DNA from: Chrysophaeum taylorii
Lineage: Eukaryota > Sar > Pelagophyceae > Pelagomonadales > Pelagomonadaceae
DNA length: 64,000 nucleotides
Direction of reading: 5' to 3'
Assembly: GCA_029834535.1 (NCBI GenBank)
Contig: JAQMWT010000367.1
Span: 1 to 64,000 of the forward strand
The notes under the pieces are model-generated. The model was given only the letters and a program-made list of their open reading frames with translations. It had not been told where the DNA came from and ran no database searches. The number at the start of each line of letters is the position of its first letter. The first letter of the stretch is position 1. The position numbers and the translations under genes were made by a program. Positions 33,380 to 43,669 of the stretch are shown one piece after another.

Positions 33380-35218
33380 GGTCCGGACGAATATAAAATT
33401 CAAGCCAAAGATATCAAGATTGATGAATATGAGTTGACCTGCCTCAAAGGTCTCTCTGACGCTGATCGTAAGGCTTATATCTCCGCTATCTCCAAGGAGA
33501 TTTTTGACATTGTTAAGTTTGGCTGCTTTAAACTCTCACTGCCTATGGTTAACTCCAAGCCTATTGATACCCGACTGGTATTACGTATAAAAACCAATGC
33601 TGCCGGTGAATACATCAAACATAAAGCGAGATTGGTCCTACGAGGATTCTTAGCTTCTCTGGGCACTGACTTTTTAAACACATTTAGCTCAATGGCGCAG
33701 CTCACTGGTATCCGTTGTGTTCTGGCGCTTGCAGCCCACCTACGACTTCCCGTCTGCCACATAGACGTTCCTAATGCTTTTGTTCAAGCTCCCATAGATT
33801 CTCATGCCTATGTTAAACTGCCAAAAGGTATTTACCTACTCGACCCTGAAGATGTAGAATATCAAGGACGACGTCTCCCAAAACTACATAAATCTCTTTA
33901 TGGATTACGACAGAGTCCTGCCCTTCGGAACCAAACCACAAATGGTTTCTTTGACGCATTCGGCTATAAACGTTTTCGAACAGATACATGCATCTATGCT
34001 AAAGTCCAAGCTGATGCTTCGTTTTTACTATGTACGCTATCAGTGGATGATGTTGTTATCACTCGTACATCGGAAAGTCTACGTCGCGAATTCCAGCAAG
34101 CCATGAAGAAGGAATGCTCGGTCGAAAACTTCGAAGAAGTTCATACTCTCTTATGTATGCGCATAACTCGAACTACCGATGGTTCCATCTCACTTGACTG
34201 TCAAGCTAAGATTGATGCATTGTTTGAAGAGTATCCCATTTTAACACAGTTACGTCCTACTTCTACTCCTATGTCCCCCTCAGCCACGTATAAAACTGGA
34301 GAGCCATCTTCGGATATGGACAAGTTCATCCAACACACCTTTTTAAACCTTACTTGACAAGCTTACTTTTGTACAGTTGGCCTGTCGCCCTGACTTATCA
34401 CAAAGCCTTAGTCGTCGTTCCCGAGGAATGCACAATCCAGCATATTTGCACGTCCAAGTAATAACAGGAACTCTTCGCTATCTGCGCAAGCCTGAAAATC
34501 GTAATCTTCGACTATGGTACTACTCCGGTTCTTCCGCTCTAATGGACCATCATAGACTTCTCATCGGCAATCGTACTGACATGGCAACAATGTTGGATTA
34601 CACTAAAGAACAAGTAAATTCAGGTAATTTTGATCCACTGGTGCGTTCGTCGTTGCTGATAACGCACCCTCTTATGAACAAGACCGCAAATCTGCAACTG
34701 GTTATGCCATCTTTTTGTTCGGTTCTCTCATCACCTGGAAGTCCAAACTACAGCCTATCACAGCTACTTCCACGCATGAGAGTGAACTCATCGCCCTTAA
34801 TATGTGTGCTGATGATGTGGTCTTGTTACGCAAATTGTTAACGGAAATGGCGTTTGCTATAACTCCACACTACGATCTTCGCCAACCTCCAGGGAAAGAT
34901 TTGTTATTAGATTATGATGCTCATGACAACCCTCTCCCATCAGACATGTCAATTATGCGTAACAGTCCTATACTTGGAGACTCTGCTTCTGCTATCCATC
35001 TATCAAATAATCCGGACAGTGCGACCAAAGCCAAAGCTATTAGCACACGCTGGTTTCGTATTCGTGATTACGCACACTTAAAACGTATTCGCTTACATCA
35101 TGTTTCTGGCACTCAGAATATCGCTGATGGATTCACTAAACCCTTTGGTGCTCCGCTTTTCACTAGATTTCGCACGTTACTTGGTTTACTACAACCCATA
35201 ACCCAGCAAGATGCTTAA
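33380..35218 (+). pseudogene. C1b reverse transcriptase and RNase H
   Basis: RT blocks KHKARLVLRGFLASLGTDFL, CHIDVPNAFVQAPID, YGLRQSPALRNQ and catalytic LSVDDVVI. RNase H has TSTHESELIALNMCADDVV, GDSASAIHLSNNPD and the ending VSGTQNIADGFTKPFG. It is broken, but the motifs are clear. Confidence 0.9.
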
Positions 35219-35328
35219 TCCTTACCCTCCACTACGTGCGCAATGACATTAAACTAACCCTCATGGAAAACGGTATCGTGGTTCGCCAAAATGTGAAATA
35301 AAATACGCAATGTGAGGACTTCTATAAA

Positions 35329-37305
35329 ATGAATCCTGCCAAGACCAAGGATGCCGCGAACCGACGTTGCTCTGTGTTAAACCGTGGACGTGGCGGCATG
35401 TCTTCGTTATCTTCTCCGTTTAATGCTCTGAACCCAGGAATTGCCCCTACTGGTTCCCCCAATCGCCGTAAACATCAAACGTATCTTTCTGTTGCTCAAG
35501 GAAATCCGTCCTCCCCAGTGACTCCCACGTCTCAAGCTACACAACATCATACTAAATCTCATGTTGCAAACACAGAATACTTTCTTTTAAAGCATTGTAA
35601 ATTCGATGTTATGGCGATGATGTCTGGGAACGTTCTTTCGCTTGGCACACAGCCACCTAATTTCTTGCTACCGTCACCTAAGAATCCTCAATGTTGGCAT
35701 CAGTCCATCCAACAGCTACTTACTAAGGCACAACAACACAACTTCGTTGACAACCTCCACTTCCTGAGTTCTCTACTGTGTCTAAAGGCGAAGCGCGTAC
35801 GTGATGCTCCTAACATACCGGCAAACGAGGGCATCGATACCCACCCATTAAAGGCGTTGTCAAGGTACACGTAATGTGTGCGAAATGCTTCAATAAAACC
35901 GATGCGCCGGGTACGCCCCATGTACTCGCCATCTGCACTGAAGACGAAATCAAAACGGATAACATCATTAAAATCATCGAAGACCACCTAGCCTCGGAAC
36001 AACATGCTTCGCATTGCTTTGACGTACCGCGTCCATTTTCCCTTTTGATCTGTGTCATGTGTAATTTGTCACAGCATGGGACAGCATTAACTAGGAACAG
36101 TCTTCAGTCGTTTCACCTTTCATGCCATAATGATCCAGCTGCACATATGCGAGCCATCATTCTACGTTTGGGGAAATCCATTGCAATTAACAAGCTGCTT
36201 AAAGAGGCGTTCATGAAATGTATGGCTACCCATAATCTTAATGCTTCTAAAATCATCGTGAACCCTGACGATCATGCACCCCTCTTGCTACAGCTACCTC
36301 ATCTCTCGACTGTCAAACTTGAAATTCTTGTAGCGGCTTGGTCATTACTACAGTCTGTCGAAGATAAAGTCTGTGTCGTGACCAACCCTGATGAGCTACT
36401 TGCTGTGCTCATTGAAAGTTTCGTTAGCGATGTCTTTCACCAGCTTAATGACACTTCTCACGAGATGTTATCGCCAATGTTGGACTACTTTCTTAAACTG
36501 TCACCTGAGCATCAAACTGCCTTCAGGAACGTATTGATCCAAGTTGGTTATCCCTCTGCCATAATATACGCATTCTCAGGCACTAAATTGTCTGAGGATA
36601 AAAAACCTGCACCAGTCGAACCGACGCCAGACGAACTTTATGACAATATAATTGAATCTTTGCGTCAGTTAAGAGAAGAAGTACAATCTATATATTCGCA
36701 TATCACCAAGAGTGATCAGCAATCAATAGAACGTGATCAACAACTTTCTGATGCCTTGAAAACTATAACTCAGTTAAAAATAAGCTATCGACACTGTTAA
36801 TGCGCAAGTAACTGAGAATATCAAGCATGTCTCGCTCTTAGACAATATACTATCAAGCTACCAAATGCACCTGGATATTACGCCGTCCACCCTTGCTGTC
36901 TTTGCTCATATAATTTCGAGATCACTTATCTCGTCTATTGGCCAGTTTTCTCCAAATACTTCTGATGAGGCACAGCAAGCTATAATCGACGACACAGCTA
37001 ACTAACTTATATACCGCTATGTCTGATGCACAGGATCATGTTATTCCTGCAGCAGATTTGCACACTTTGACACCGGACGCAGCTATGTCCTATCTATTTC
37101 TGTCATGGCACCCCTGGTCGCTCTCAGTGGTGCAATCACTATAAACCATGCTTCTAACGACCAACCCGAAGATCATGACTCATCCTCTCCAGAATCAAAA
37201 AAACTTGAAGACAATAGAGATGATGAGTTGGACCACACATCTGACGTTGTGGATGCCGCTTCTCTACGCAATGTAATAACACGTCCAACTTCATCATCCT
37301 AGACT
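35329..37305 (+). pseudogene. C1b downstream gene ORF3
   Basis: A coding region of about 2 kb after pol, starting MNPAKTKDAANRRC. In order: a basic Ser/Thr-rich N-terminus; a Cys/His segment around LLICVMCNLSQHG and LSCHNDPAAH that could bind metal; a helical domain containing SLLQSVEDKVCVVTNPDEL; a coiled coil (IIESLRQLREEVQSIYSHI to LSDALKTITQ); and an acidic C-terminus DDELDHTSDVVDAASLRN. A homologue is in C3. I recognise no known family. It is broken but selection-marked (see findings). It could be an RNA-binding, anti-silencing or envelope-replacing accessory protein; none of these is shown. Confidence 0.65.
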
Positions 37306-37356
37306 TAATTGTCATGTTACTTCTTCCTTTGTATTATTGTTGTTTGTTCAATTTAT

Positions 37357-37750
37357 CCCTGCGATCGCTAACCGTTGGTTGCGATGGAGGACGGCGCCTA
37401 ACACGCTTGCTCCCTGCGGCGGCCCCGGCCGTCCAGGAGTGAGACGGTGCCTGCTTGCCTCCCGGGCTGGCCGGTTAGCACCCGGAAAGTCCGCGCTGGG
37501 ATGGGGTTCGCTCGGTTGGGCAGAACGCGACGGACAGGTCGATTGTTCGTAGACCAACACGCCCGCGGCCTGCGACGCTTTTGCACGACCTCGCACAAGA
37601 CCGCGCGCAGTGGCGGTCCACCATCAGCAAGTCCGTCCTCGTCCCTCGTCTCTGCCCCAGCTGCGTGGTTTTCCTCTGTGATTCCGCACCGGCTCCTGCC
37701 GGCCCGGCCTGGCTCCAATGCTCGGGAGAGGTTTGAAGTTAGTTAGTTAG
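37357..37750 (+). mobile_element. SINE-like TTAG-tail element, subfamily II, in C1b 3' region
   Basis: 394 bp, from CCCTGCGATCGC to a TTAGTTAG tail. It is flanked by a perfect 13-bp target duplication TTGTTCAATTTAT (37344-37356 and 37751-37763), the cleanest of the seven copies. Confidence 0.92.
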
Positions 37751-37838
37751 TTGTTCAATTTATTCGCTGCTCTCATGTATCATACACAAGCTCCGCACTC
37801 AAGAGCGTCTGAAATGCATAAAGCATTATTCACACGTT

Positions 37839-37845
37839 GAGGGGG
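37839..37845 (+). other. C1b polypurine tract
   Basis: GAGGGGG directly before the 3' LTR. The same tract precedes the C3 LTR. Confidence 0.75.
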
Positions 37846-38244
37846 TCCAGAGCGCTACACTATCATGTGTACGACACTGGAACTCCTCACTCCTTTCACA
37901 CCTTTCTCCACTAGAGGGTTTTCTCTCCGCAATACGGCTTTCCCTCTTTCCTTCCTTACCCTTCCGCAATTACTATTTCATGACAATGAGAATCGCCTGA
38001 AGCTTTCTACCAACATGGAGTAGGCCACCAGGTGCGTACCGTCAGGTACGGGGTTTTCTGTTTAATTAACAGAGGCTCCGTTCCTCGTCGTCAGTGTGAA
38101 CGCTTCTATGGGACTTAATGTCCTTAAGAAGTTAGGGCATATATCCCTACCTTGTGTAGTAGCATGTGACAAGCGGAATGGTCTGTACACGCCTAAGACT
38201 GCACGCAGTCTCCACCATGTACCCGGGGAGGGTCAAATCTCTCC
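37846..38244 (+). repeat. C1b 3' LTR (family C)
   Basis: About 399 bp, TCCAGAG to CTCTCC. It has the A/T version of the LTR hairpin (TCTGTT-TAATT-AACAGA at 38057-38073). Confidence 0.85.
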
Positions 38245-38575
38245 ACTAATAAAACCCGAGCCGTAATGCTTATTGCCTTTAACTTGTATGAAACTGTTTC
38301 CAGTACGGATGTTTCGTATTTGTAACAGCAATTAACGCTGTCGTGTGCAATCCTAACTGGCATGTACATGTATTCATTGAGTGTGTGCAGTCCTTCAGAC
38401 ATCTCTCTTTTCAGCTTGACCAGGAAGAGACAAATATACAGTTCGACGAATCTACACTTTGTTGCAAAATATATGAAGAGCTTTATAAGTGCTTTGCTGA
38501 TAATACTAACAATAATCGCTATGATAGGGGATGGGTCGACTGGTGTCTCACTTATGAGACACGATCTTCTGCCAG
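38245..38575 (+). pseudogene. Copia gag fragment between C1b and C2
   Basis: A gag piece reading NKTRAVMLIAFNLYET, NPNWHVHVFIE and NNNRYDRGWVDWC, nearer to family A gag than to family C gag but distinct from both. C1b ends and C2 starts inside it, so it is an older relic. Confidence 0.8.
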
Positions 38576-38982
38576 TCCAGAGAGCTACACTATTATGTGT
38601 GCGACACTGGAACATTTCACACCTATCTCTACACGAGGGTTTTCTCTCCGTAATACGGCTTTCCCTCGTTCCTCCTGTCCTTCCTTCCTTACCCCTTCCG
38701 CAATTATATTTTCATGACTATGAAGAGCCCAATCTGAAGCTCTTTTCCAACATGGAGTAGGCCTCCAGGTGCGTACCGTCAGGTACGGGGTTTTCTGTTT
38801 AATTAACAGAGGCTTCGTTCCTCGTTGTCAGTGTAAACGCGTCTATGGGACCTAATGTCCTTAAGGAGTTCGGGCTTAAATCCCTACCTTGTGTAGTAGC
38901 ATGTGGCAAGCGGAATGGTCTGTACACGCCTAGGACTGCATGCAGTCTCTACCATGTACCCGGAGAGGGTCAAATCTCTCCA
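38576..38982 (+). repeat. C2 5' LTR (family C)
   Basis: About 407 bp, closest to the C1b 3' LTR, with the A/T hairpin at 38794-38810. Confidence 0.85.
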
Positions 38983-38996
38983 AGTTATGGGCCCAG
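38983..38996 (+). other. C2 primer-binding site
   Basis: AGTTATGGGCCCAG, one base different from the C1a and family A site. Confidence 0.75.
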
Positions 38997-39609
38997 ATGC
39001 GTAGGTGTGTCAGCCCAAATGTGCTGCACGTATAAATGGAGTGATCAATTTGCGCCTGATCACGAGTACAATGCGACAATGTGTTTGGCGGTGGTCTACT
39101 GTACTTATTTGTTATGTGACGGTATATGCCCACCAGTTAAATTGGTTTGTGACCGAGTTGGGTCGGTCACTGGTCATATGCACTCGCATAGCTAATAAAA
39201 TTAAATAATTTTTCCTATACAAGCCGCGGAAAACTTGTATGGGTATTTCCTTCCATTCCCCAACAAAAGACTGACTGCTCGAGAATTAATCCATGCTTCA
39301 GTCTCAAGTCATCTTGTTTAAATAGCATGATGATTTGTTTGGTCTTGTAAATAAGCCCACGTTCAAAATAGCGTACTGTACATAGAACCCGCACTCGAGA
39401 AGCCCTTCATTCTTATGTGTCGAATATGTCTATCAATCCTATAACATATTTCTTAATAGGTCACAATCATGTCAAAACAAAAGCCAATATCCACTACGGA
39501 TCCTTACTACTAATCGACAGATGTTTGTCTGTTTGTCTGTTTGTCTGTCTGTTTGTTTGTTTGTTTGTCCCCCGATTTAGGGTAAGGATCATGTAGACCC
39601 GCGAGCCAC

Positions 39610-40130
39610 ACATTGATCCTCCAAGCCGTCTACGGCGACCTCGCAGACTATTTCCACGACTCGCGGCGGCTCTTTCAGCGCGCCATTCTCACGCCCCGTC
39701 GAAACGATGTTGTCGATGCTGACAACGCGCGCATGACCGCGGCCTTTTTTTCCCGGAGACGAGGCGTCGGAGTTCTTTTCGGCCGACTAGGTTGGGTCGG
39801 AAGACGACGCCTCGCTCTCAAGAGTCGAGTTTTCAACTCCCTGACAACCAACGGCATGCTGACTTTGATCGCGAGCTTAAAGTCTTCGCAACCTCGACCC
39901 GTCGCACGGCCACTGCAACGGTACCAGATACATGATCGATCGTGTCGTGTCAACGAGGCTCCTCCAACCTGTATCCCTTAAGGCCCGCCGACGCCAAACG
40001 ATCACCAAGAGCCAGGGCCAGACGCCCCGCGAGGTCGGCGTCCTCGTGGCGAAGCCCGTCTTCTGCCACGTCCAGCTCGACGTGGCTCTCTGTCGATCAG
40101 CAACCCCGAGGATATCCTCTTCTTGGTCGA
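39610..40130 (+). pseudogene. Helitron helicase C-terminal fragment 2
   Basis: ILTPRRNDVVDADNARM in one frame and TITKSQGQTPREVGVLVAKP plus VFCHVQLDVALCRSATPR in another, so there is at least one frameshift. Only the last part of the helicase is present, with no Rep domain. It is close to fragments 1 and 3 in content. Confidence 0.85.
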
Positions 40131-40204
40131 CGACTCCACCCTACTCCACACGTGCTCCGCAATACCGATAAGCCCCCTCCCGGCGTCTACGCGCGCACTA
40201 TAGG

Positions 40205-40560
40205 TTAACTTACTGGGACCAGGTGAACTTACTGGAACCAGGTGAACTTACTGGGGTTAGAGATTGGGACTAGGTGAACTTAGTGACCAGGTGAACTTAC
40301 TGAGACCAAGTGTGAACTTACTGGGGCTTTTAGAGTAAACTCAAAGCTTAGCGGCGTGTGCGGATCAAAGCAGCTTAGATTGGCCGGGGTGAGAGCGACG
40401 AGCTCAAAGGAGAGTGGGTGTGGGTTTACGCCGAACTTACTGGGGTTAGAGATTGGGTTTACGCCGAATTTGCTGGGGTTGGAGATTGGGACTAGGTGAA
40501 CTTAACGGGAACAGGTGAACTTGCTGGGGTTAGAGATTGGGACTAGGTGAACTTACTGGC
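40205..40560 (+). repeat. Minisatellite of Helitron 2
   Basis: Repeated AGGTGAACTTACTGGGACC units with variants, split by a unique stretch (about 40330-40430). It runs up to the element's 3' terminus. Confidence 0.8.
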
Positions 40561-41474
40561 CTGCACTTGTATCTACAAACAAGAACAAATCCTCGTTGAT
40601 AAAATTAACGCAGGATTGCGTTTCCAAGACAACTCAACCAAGGTGAGCTTGCAAATTGAGGTGCTTCACAGGACACATATGAAAAGTCCATATGTGGACG
40701 CGTTATTCTGCTTCGATTCATATGAAGCTTACACCCGGAATGCTCCGGAGTATAATCAGCTTCTTGAACAAGAAGTTGATATTATCTTCGCTCAATGGAA
40801 AGCCGAAGAAGTAAACGATTTAAACTTACCTGATGAAGATGCCCTGCCTGATCATTTTAAAACTTGGCATGTCAATCCATCACATCAACTAACAGTCGCC
40901 GTAACAATATCGAACGACTTTATTACCAAGAGTCCTATAATCTCGTTCGTCCCGAATTAAATGAGGATGTTAAACGCGCCCTTAATCTATTAGATACCCG
41001 ATTCCCTAAATCAATTGTGTATGATTCTTCTCTAACTAACATATCCTTTACAGGTCTCTCTAGTACCGACTGGATCAAACACTGCGAAACTTATGCTGGT
41101 TTCTTGCACACATTTTTAAACTTTGAATCACAAGACAAACCAGCACTCGCTATGTGGCCTCAATTAAAGAAGATATATGCACTTACTGCACATCCTAATA
41201 AACTACGTGCAGTAATGCTTTTAGCTTACCATCGCTATGGGACAGTGTCTTGTACAGACGTTACTGAGCTTAAATCTCAGTTTAATCGAATGTCTTTAAA
41301 TGTTAGTTGGTATGCCCATGTATTCGTCGAACAACTTCTTGCTTTCCAATCTCAGGCAAATCAATTAAATAATGATGCAGCATCAATCCTTACTACGAAT
41401 CGACAGATGTTTGCCTGTCTGTTTGTCTGTTTGTTTGTCCCCCGATTTAGGGTAAGGATCAGGTAGGCCCGCGA

Positions 41475-41990
41475 GCCAGGCATTCATCCTCCAAGCCGTC
41501 TACGGCGACCTCGCAGACTGTTTCCTCGACCCGCGGCGGCTCTTTCAGCGCGCCATTCTCACGCCTCGTCGAAACGATGTTGTCGATGCTGACAACGCGC
41601 GCATGACCGCGGCCTTTCTTTCCCGAAGACGAGGCGTCGGTGTTCTTTTCGGCCGACTAGGTTGGGTCGGAAGCCGACGCCTCGCTCTTTACAGTCGAGT
41701 TTTCAACTCCCTGACAACCACGGGCATGCTGACTTTGATCGCGAGCTTAAAGTCTTCGCAACCTCAACCCGTCGCACGGCCACTGCAACGGTACCAGAAA
41801 CATGATCGATCGTGTTGTGTCACCGAGGCTCCTCCAACCTGTATCCCTTAAGGCCCGCCGACGCCAAACGATCAACAAGAGCCAGGGCCAGACGCCCCGC
41901 GAGGTCGGCGTCCTCTCGCCCAAGCCCGTCTTCTGTCACGTCCAGCTCTACGTGGCTCTCTGTCGCTCGGCAACCCCGAGGATATGCTCT
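41475..41990 (+). pseudogene. Helitron helicase C-terminal fragment 3
   Basis: LTPRRNDVVDADNARMTAAF, then in another frame TINKSQGQTPREVGVLSPKP and VFCHVQLYVALCRSATPR. The TINKSQGQT and YVALCR motifs identify it. It is frameshifted and lacks all N-terminal motifs. Confidence 0.85.
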
Positions 41991-42069
41991 TCTGAGTCGA
42001 CGACTCCACCCTACTCCACACGTGCTGCGCAATACCGATAAGCCCCCTCCCGGCGTCTACACGCGCACT

Positions 42070-42410
42070 GTAGGTGAACTTACTGGGACCAGGTGAACTT
42101 ACTGGGTCTAGACATTGGGACTAGGTGAACTGAGTGACCAGGTTAACTTCCTGGGACCAGGTGAGCTTACTGGAGTTTTTTGACAACTCAAACTCAAAGG
42201 ATGGCGGCGCGTGCGGATCAAAGCAGCTTAGATTGGCGGAGGTGAGAGCGACGAGCTCAAAGGAGAGTGGGGTGAGTGGGTGTGAGCACGAGTGGGTTTG
42301 CGCCGGGATAAAGATTGGGACTAAGTGAACTAACTGACCAGGTGAACTTACTGGGACCAGACCTGAACTTACTAGGGTTAGAGATTGGGACTAGGTGAAC
42401 TTACTGGCCT
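42070..42410 (+). repeat. Minisatellite of Helitron 3
   Basis: Same AGGTGAACTTACTGGGACC-type units as in Helitron 2, again split by a unique stretch. Confidence 0.8.
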
Positions 42411-42417
42411 GCACTTG

Positions 42418-43355
42418 TGTACTCTTAGTGAGCAAACATAAGGGTTCAATGCCAAAACTAGGGCCGCCGTGATCAGGCTTTCAGCGGTTCTGCATGTCGC
42501 GCTGTGACTCCGGAGCGTCCTTCGACTTCGAAACGAGCGACGAGGAGGACGGTATCGATGCGGGCTTCGCTCAGGTCGAGCGGGAGCGTGGTGGTAACAC
42601 GCCGACGTCGGTTGACCACGACGCCGAGAAAGAAAACAAGAAGTCGCGTGCCCAGACGAAGGTAAACGACTATGAGAGATCGCCGAGTACGCTGTCGCAG
42701 CTCAGAGCGCGCAAATACGAGGCTCCACTTTTCTCGATCTAACCAAGATGCCAAGTTCAGCATGTGTGTTCTCGAGGCCGACTTGCAGCAGATGATGTTC
42801 GACATGGGCGGCAAGTTGACGGCGTGTACAACATGGTCTATAGCGCGACAGCGCTGTCGTTCAAGTGCTATATGCAAGGTGCAGCTTTTATGTGCGTGCT
42901 GCTCGTTGTGATGTGCAAGTAGACAATATCGTCGCGTGTGCTAAAAGGCACACCTGTTCCGAACCTTCGTGCCGACAAAGATCCAGCTATCGCGCGAAGC
43001 ACTTCTGCGAGGCCGTGTCGGTCCTCATCAAGGGCTTTATGGAGGGCAAGTCAGGCGGCTCTTCTCGGCATATGCGTTTGATAGACATATGCAACAATGT
43101 CATCCGCTAAAGGCACGAGATGACGAACCGGGATCGTTTGCTGTAGTCTGTCATAAACATCGAACTAATTAGGCGCATCCGAATAATCTTGGGCGACGAA
43201 ACAGCGTGGTATCCGCGCTGTCTTACGCAGGCCTTGTTTGTGGTTGTTCTGCAAGTATTCGCATGTTGATGCGTATGTATGGTCAAACTTCGAGGCTGTG
43301 TGACCAAACTTGTAATATCGTTGATCAAACTTTGTGACCAAACTTGCGACCTTGT
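42418..43355. other. Unclassified stretch between Helitron 3 and A3
   Basis: About 940 bp, GC-richer and coding-like in places, for example CVLEADLQQMMFDMGGKLTA (42762 onward) and VSVLIKGFMEGKSGGSSRHM (about 43014-43075). No domain is recognised and no frame runs through. It could be a decayed host exon or an unknown element. Before the LTR, GACCAAACTT recurs three times (43298-43350). Confidence 0.45.
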
Positions 43356-43669
43356 TGCAGAGAAATCTGCTGCCTCTTACCCTTATCCATCCGTTGAGAA
43401 CGTGATCTCTTCCTTACCATTCTTCTTCCTTTCTACACAATCAAATAGTCCTCTGATTTGTGCCTACGCTCATCATCATGGTCTAGCGCGTCCCGAGGTA
43501 TGTAGCACTATACACTTTACCTTTCTCGTGTAGTTCTAGATGCCGCCTGTCGTGTTCTGAGGATATAGGGAACATGCCTTTTCATTCCCCGAATTAAATA
43601 CTTCCAGACGTTCATGGTGAGACGGGATGGTTTCCCAGGTGACTTGCCATTGCTTGCTAATGCTCTGCA
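43356..43669 (+). repeat. A3 5' LTR
   Basis: 314 bp. It starts TGCAGAGAAATCTGC, a GCAGA-GAAA-TCTGC hairpin, and ends CTCTGCA. Confidence 0.92.

Larger units (their letters stand above)
29660..38244 (+). mobile_element. Copia LTR retrotransposon C1b (family C), 3' part
   Basis: Continues on the plus strand beyond A2. It holds part of the methyltransferase, integrase, RT, RNase H, a large downstream gene (ORF3), a SINE, a polypurine tract and the 3' LTR. Amino-acid similarity to family A is clear, but the DNA is far diverged. It is broken, with several interruptions. It may be the other half of C1a. Confidence 0.85.
39501..40569 (+). mobile_element. Short Helitron 2, in C2 gag
   Basis: 1069 bp, TCCTTACTACTAATCGACAG to GGCCTGCACTTG. 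Comparison with C1a shows the host read GGATAT and the element entered between A and T without a duplication. Near the 5' end is a (TGTT/TGTC)n tract, and ATCCTTAC is matched by an inverted GTAAGGAT about 80 bp on. Confidence 0.9.
38576..41386 (+). mobile_element. Copia LTR retrotransposon C2 (family C), 5' part
   Basis: LTR, primer-binding site, leader and gag only. A Helitron sits inside its gag and a second one ends it. Nothing of its pol is seen in the window. It is broken. Confidence 0.85.
39470..41386 (+). pseudogene. C2 gag region (holds Helitron 2)
   Basis: ATG in the context MSKQKPISTT, the same start as C1a. The gag body resumes after the Helitron with YKQEQILVDKINAGLRFQDN and runs to the second Helitron through NVSWYAHVFVEQLLAFQSQA. 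The closeness to C1a is plain at protein level. Confidence 0.8.
41387..42417 (+). mobile_element. Short Helitron 3, at the end of C2 gag
   Basis: 1031 bp with the same ends as Helitrons 1 and 2, preceded by host A (41386) and followed by T (42418). The left flank is C2 gag, but the right flank is not, so sequence beyond it was later lost or replaced. Confidence 0.87.

Noticed and set aside
35329-37305. ORF3 as a host gene lying between elements
   Set aside because: It recurs in C3 at the same place, between pol and the 3' LTR, so it belongs to the element.
40205-40560. Regular AGGTGAACTTACTGG repeats as a CRISPR-like array
   Set aside because: The spacers are short and themselves repeated, and the array lies in a Helitron in a eukaryotic setting. 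It is a minisatellite.
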